Assembly: GCA_001598975.1 (NCBI GenBank)
Contig: BBXU01000569.1
Coordinates: 1-18,242 of the forward strand
Reading direction: 5' to 3'
Length of the DNA stretch: 18,242 nucleotides
From: Parachlorella kessleri
Taxonomy: Eukaryota; Chlorophyta; Trebouxiophyceae; Chlorellales; Chlorellaceae
The position numbers were made by a program, and so were the translations under genes. The number at the start of each line of letters is the position of its first letter. Position 1 is the stretch's first letter. The notes beneath the pieces are model-generated. The model saw nothing but the letters and a program-made list of their open reading frames with translations. It did not search any database and was not told the origin of the DNA. Below, in pieces: positions 12,001 through 18,000 of this stretch.

Positions 12001-15000
12001 TCAGAGATGTCGGTTCCCAGGGACATCAGGGCGGCCACCGTAGGGCGGTTGCAGTAGAAGTACAGCGTCCTGCATGCTCACGGCGGGAAGTAAGAGATAG
12101 ATCAAAATGAAGGCCTGCGGCCTGTCCATATTGCGGGGCGTGACTATGCCCTGCAGTATGGAGGGCGTAGTCGCGCCCAAAGGTGTGGCGTCTAAATTTC
12201 TGGAGTAGACAGTAGTTATGACGAAGTTCTCCAACCCTCGAGGTTTTGGCAATATTCTGCTACTGGCACCTACAGTGCAGATGAGACAGTTGACAAGTCA
12301 GCCACGAGGGGTGGCACCCCAGGACCCAGCCATGTCAACAACCTCGGTTCTGTTGTTGCAATGGTTAACCACCAGGCCACCATCCCGCCACCCAGAGCAC
12401 TGCCTGCAGACCCTCTAGGACACACCTGAGAGACACGTCCAGCGAGGTGTCGACGCCCTTGTAGTCTGGGGAAGTGGGGCGCACGATGCGGAAGTCAAAC
12501 TCCGCCAGCTCGCGCTGCGCCTGCTGCGCCGCGCTGTCCTCAGGGGGCTGGTGCGATGCTGCAGGGGGGCGGCGAGGCCACACTCTTGTCGGTTCCTTGG
12601 GACCAGCCAACTAAGAACTTATAATATTTAACATTGCGATGAGCAGTCAGCAGCTGGTAGCGCGAAAGTACGCACACAGCATGCCGGCGACCCGCTGCAT
12701 TAGTGCAGCACACCACCACCTGTGGGGCGTGAGAACCTGCAGCACCACCGCCTTAGCTTCAAGTGCTGGCACTTGACTGATGCCATTTGCTACTAGGTTG
12801 AAGCCTTGCAAGCACAGCATGCCTGGCAGCGGACGCTAATGAAAATACCGTCCTCAGGTGAGCCGACCCTGTACAGCCATGACTGAGCACTGGATTCAAA
12901 CGCTCCGCCGAAGGCCACGGCCCAGCATAGCACAGCATGCCAGCCGTGCAAGAGCCTTCCTCACCTTCCACAGGCGAGCTCACTGGCGATGCCTGCAGGC
13001 TGCCGGACCTTGAGCGGGCATCAGCCGACAGCAGCGCTTCATCCGGGTCGAAGAACAGGTCACCCTCCGTCTGGACCACCCCTGCAAATGGGTGCCCTTC
13101 TTTCCTTGCATCGTTATATGTCTGTTGAAGACTAGGCAATCCTCGCTTGAGTTGATCCCAGCACAGCTCGTTCAAAGCAGTGGCTTTGCATGCCTTAACC
13201 TCCAACATAGCGCCCGCAGCGAGGCTGACAGAGTGGCAGTGTAACCACAGTGCAAGGGAGACTGGCAGACAACCCCGCACCCTGCAGCTGTCGTAAGGCA
13301 TACACCTGGTGACAAAGCAACCTAAACAAGAGCCGCACACACGCACCGTCCGCGGGCAAGTTGCTGCGGGCAAGGAATCGGGCCTGGGGGCAGCGAGGCC
13401 CCACAAGCAGGTCTTCAACCTCAAGAGACCCCAGCGCTGTGCAAACAACCATGCCCAAATCACCATAAGTGAACCTGCATGCACGCAGGGCACAGGCATC
13501 GTGTGCAGCGGCAGCTGATGTGGCTGCCTTGGGAGGTGTGCTGTGTTATGGAGGTCTGCAAGGCAGCTGGATGCTCCGCTCGTGCACCCCACGCTCCAGC
13601 ATAATATGGCCAGCCGCCATGCTTCAGCAAGTTTCAACTTCCAGCTAAGTGAAGAAACGTGCTCTGCATCCACAAGCCAGCAACCTAGAAACGTCTAGAA
13701 GAAGATTGGGCTCGCTCACAAACGCCCAGTCGCACCTGCAGGCGCCCCCCACGGCCCTGAGGCATATGAGTGCCCCCTCCCCGTCCACATTCACGATGTC
13801 CTCGGCCCTGACCACCGGCTCGGTGCAGCACTCGGCCGCCTTGACGATCTCCGAGGGCACAGGCTCCTGCATTCGGTCGGGGGTCAGGCGTTGTTGGCAG
13901 TCAGGCCGCATGGGCAGGGGATGGGTTAAAGCAATTAGGCTTGGCAGCCACCGTGTCAACTGGTGGGACTAGCTCTCCTGCCCGCACTGAGAAGCCCTGC
14001 CTAGGGAGACAAGAGGCCCTGCCTTCTTTCACAGTAGCCCTTGGCTGGGCACCCGCACAAGCTTCCCTGACCCCTCTGATACTCCGCTGGCAGCTTCCCT
14101 GACTGCCCTACACTAGCATCTCACACCCTTCACGAGACATCGCACCACGCGCTCCCGCTACCGTGTTCCCGGCTTCCGGGCTCACCACAAACACCGCCCC
14201 ATGCCCCCACATGACACAGTATTACGTAATCCCCCTCACCATGGGCGGCCACCACACTTGCGGCTCCCTGCCGCTCACAAACACCGCCAGCTCCCCGAGC
14301 TGCGCATCCACTTGCAGCAGGGTGAGCGGGCCCTGCTGCTGTGCAAGCTGGGCCTGCTGAGGTGGCGCCAGCAGGGCGGGGTTGGAGATTTCATCGGTGT
14401 CTGAGGCTGCAAGAGGCGTAGATGGAGATGAGTTAGCCTGGTCAGCATCAATTAAATCCACCGTGGCTTGCGAGGTGGTTATAACCACACAGCAGGCAGC
14501 TCCACACACCATTAGGGAGGGTTTCAAAACCCGGCTGCCCCCACATGCCTAAGATTTTAAGACTATTGCGCTGCGCACGGCAACCATGGGCCAACAAGCA
14601 ACACCCAACAGCGTCTGCATGGCACGGCAGGCGTGCAACAGGTGGCGGAAGACTTGCATCCCAATACCGAATCGCTGAGTCAAGCCCTGGCAGCAACTGC
14701 AGAGCGCTGGAGCGCCACCCATCTTATTCCCCCTTAACAGCACTCTGGTTCTTAGATACTCAGCCTGGCCAAGATGCCCCTCCCCTGCATGCCACCAGCA
14801 AACACACCTGAGATTGTGGAGGAGCCTTCATCCCAGTCGGGCAGCGCGGGGCCAATTTCGCCCGACAGGTCGCGCATGGACTGCTGCGCCGCCAGCAGCC
14901 GCCGGTACCAGCTGTCCGCCTGGACACAGGCCACACTCGACTAGCAACGTTGGCGTACTGCTCTAATGCATGCAGGGTGGTGCCAACTGTTAGCGCTAAC

Positions 15001-18000
15001 AGCATTGCTCCTTGACTCTCGCTCAGAGCGCATCACGGTACATCCACTGTAAGAATACAGTCTTGTCTGCTTTGGCACCTTGTCAGTATCCGTCAGGTCC
15101 TCAAGAGGTATGGCCCCAGCTTCGCACTCCTCGATGTCCAGGCTCAGCAACAAGGAGCCCCTCACAAATCGCAGGTGTCTGCCACTGGCCCCAATCAACC
15201 CCAAACAGGCAGACACAGAGCGTCCTTGCGCACCCCCCCTTCGCAGTCCAACCTCAGCAGCAAGGGGCGCCTCACAAAACACAATGGCCTGCTTGTACAA
15301 CCTCAACTCCACACACAGAGCATCCTTGCGCACCTCCTCCTCGCTGTCCAGCCTCAGCAGCACCGCGCCCTTCTCCTCCGCCGCGTGGGAGATGTCCGCC
15401 GAGGGCGGGAGAAGCGCCAGCACATGGTCCACACCCCCTATCGCGTCCGCAGGCACCTTGGCCACCCTGCAGTGAGGCGCTTGGGGCTCAGCGACGGTTG
15501 CCCATGTGCAAACCATAGCTCCTCATGCAGCAGCAAGTCAGGTAAAAACACGGTCATGAAGTTAGTTGCGTCCCAACCCTGGCAGCAGCAGAGAGCACAA
15601 GGTGCATGAGCTGCGGTTTTGAGCGTGGCCATCCTCACTAAGGGCTGCTCGTGTCCCGGTACCTGCCTCCCCACGGGAGTGCTTTGTCGGCAGTCAAGCA
15701 TGCTGTGCTCTGTTCAACCCAACATGTGCTACCACCAGCACGCATCTATTTCCCCCGCGGGCCAGTTCACACCTTTGGTCGCTCCAGAAGCTGTGTGTGG
15801 CCACCGGCTTGCTGGACGACTCCGAGTCATAAATGTACAGGCGACCCTGCAGCACAGCACAGCACAGCACAGCACTGAGAGGAGGTATCACTCATGAGTC
15901 AAACTGTTGACCGTTGGGTGCCCAGCTCCCGCACAACTGCCTGCTTGCAGTGGCACGCAGAACCACTTCAAACCAGGTTCAAGCAGGTGTCCTGGTAAGC
16001 TCTACACCAGCTACGGATAGTTGCCAAGTCAGCATCCACGCCATGCTCCGGCACAGCTCTCTCCACCTTATATTCCACCCAAAACTGCACGCACATAGGC
16101 CTCATGCTCCGCCACCGCCTTGTTGCAGCACCTGGCACCACGGACACCACACAGCCAGCACTGACAGACCACTGGTTGCCCAAGCAATCCCCTCACAAAT
16201 CGCCGGGTCACCTCATTCTGGTCACATTATGGTGTGAAACTTATCGATGGAGATAACCACAGAATTAAAATACTACGAATACAAAAGTTACACAGAAATT
16301 TGATAAAGTCTGTCAGACACACTGACAACTTCTCATTGCACACGCTACCGCTCGCCCACCTGGTACACCACCCCAAAGCGGGGGCACCAGACGAGGGTGG
16401 ACTTGCCGATGCCCGTCCACGTCAGCACGCGCAGCGCGCCCTCCTGCTCTGCATGCTCCCGCCACGGCTCCTCTTTGGGGTTGGACACGGCACCCGTAGC
16501 ACCCCCCGGCTGGGATTCCCCCTCTGCACAGAGATCCAACGGGAATCCACATTTGGGTACTGTCCCTTTGAGCCCGAAAATGGCGCCCTGGCCCACTTGC
16601 TCTGCTTGACTTGGCGCGCTGGATTGTACAACACCCTTCTTGAAATTGTGGCATGGGGTAGCTTCGGCTGGTGGAGTAGCACGGGGGCATGAAAGTGGCG
16701 CCGCCGACAGGTATACACTGCCAGCCCTGCTTCAACACAGCTCCATGGCAGTAGGGCCAAATGTGTATCAGCCATCACCGCCTAGCAGTTTCCTTAACAA
16801 AACCCTTTGCCAGGAGAAGAATCTTCTCTGGAATGACGAGCGCATACCGCGCATCAAGTCCCCGCCTACCTGGCAGCGCGGCGCGCAGCACGCGCATGAG
16901 CCTCCCCAGGCGCCCTGGGCTGAGGTAGAAGTGCAGCACCGGCACCGAGGGCTGCAGCCGGATCATGGGGAATCGAGGATCCTGGAATCTGGCGGCTTGC
17001 AGGGCGATGTCCAGCCCGCACCGCTCCAGCAGCGGGATCTCCCTGTCGCCCTGCGGAGGCGGCCCCCACAGGAGAGCCAGGCGTGGCGTTGAGAAAACTA
17101 TTGGGACGGTCAGGGGGATGGGAGGCCTATAAAGGAAGGTCAGCGCTGCTGCGAGGGGGTGAAGGGATGCCTTTGCATCGGGCGCGGCACCTGTTCAGCC
17201 GGCCTGCTTCTACACAGGGGCAAGCCGGCTGGGAGCTACAAGCCACCCCTCCTGCCGCACGTGTACCTTTTGGTTACATATCGCCACTTAGCCAGCTTTG
17301 AGGGGGATACAACAGCTAAGCATCCCTCCCCCTCCCACCACCACCACACACACCACCACACCCACACACCTGCTCCCTGGCATGCCAGTCGAATGGTCCG
17401 TCCACCACGTAGGCCGACACATCCTTGCCGTCCAGCCGTATGCACTCATACAGCGCTGCTTCTTCCCCCGGCAGCCTGCCGGCGGTGTCGGGGTCGGAGC
17501 GGATCACGAAGCGACCCAGGTCCAGGACCAGGGTCACCTGGCCTGCGGGGGGAGCAAGCAGGTGGGTCCTTTGCACGGCATGCAATGTACGGGCGCCGGC
17601 CTGCTAGCGGGGTGGGTTTCGGGCCAGTATGAGGAACGGGCGAAGGCACAGGAGTAGGGTCACTGCACTAAATGAGTGCGAGGGCAAGGCGGCTTCTGGG
17701 GTGTGCAGAGAGCGGGCAAGCAGGCAGTAGCTAGCAAGATGGGACTGGCAAGAATGAAGGTTGGCGACACAGCATCTACAAGGATAAGCCCGGGGAAGCA
17801 TACCTGGAGGCAGCAGCCTTGACGCTTCACTGACAGTATTAAGAGCATGGAAGCTGAGCCCATGCAATAGAGTGCAGGCGCTGGGGTGGTGCCCCTCCAC
17901 CTATTCCACTGACTCACACTGCCCTCCCATGACTCACCCTTGCCCTCCCCGACCGGCACCGCCACTTTGGGCGCGTCCAGGCACAGGCTCATGCGCAATT

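Larger units (their letters stand above)
14808..16523 (-). other. PH domain encoded by exons 4-7
   Basis: Exons 4-7 together read as a pleckstrin-homology domain of about 110 residues inserted between the N-terminal and middle groove regions. ALRVLTWTGIGKSTLVWCPR and FGVVYQGRLYIYDSES form the first strands. VAKVPADAIGGVDHVLAL and GAVLLRLDSEEE are the later strands. DSWYRRLLAAQQSM is the C-terminal helix with its typical Trp. Known: plant VPS13M-type proteins carry a PH domain at this place, with the same 'LTW.G.GN....W.P...VL' opening. Inferred: it binds a phosphoinositide or a protein partner and so helps place the bridge. A ligand cannot be read from sequence. Confidence 0.85.

Noticed and set aside
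12759..13673. 304-codon open frame on the minus strand
   Set aside because: It contains exon 11 in frame but otherwise reads through introns 9, 10 and 11. Exon 10 lies in another frame. Splicing with VPS13 motifs explains the region better.
14941..15516. 191-codon continuous minus-strand frame covering the PH exon and its repeats
   Set aside because: It is tempting as one long exon with repeated LLRLD peptides. But the PH strand leads directly into DSWYRRLL of exon 7 at phase 0 from a donor at 15333. Copy 2 is out of register, so the rest is intron.
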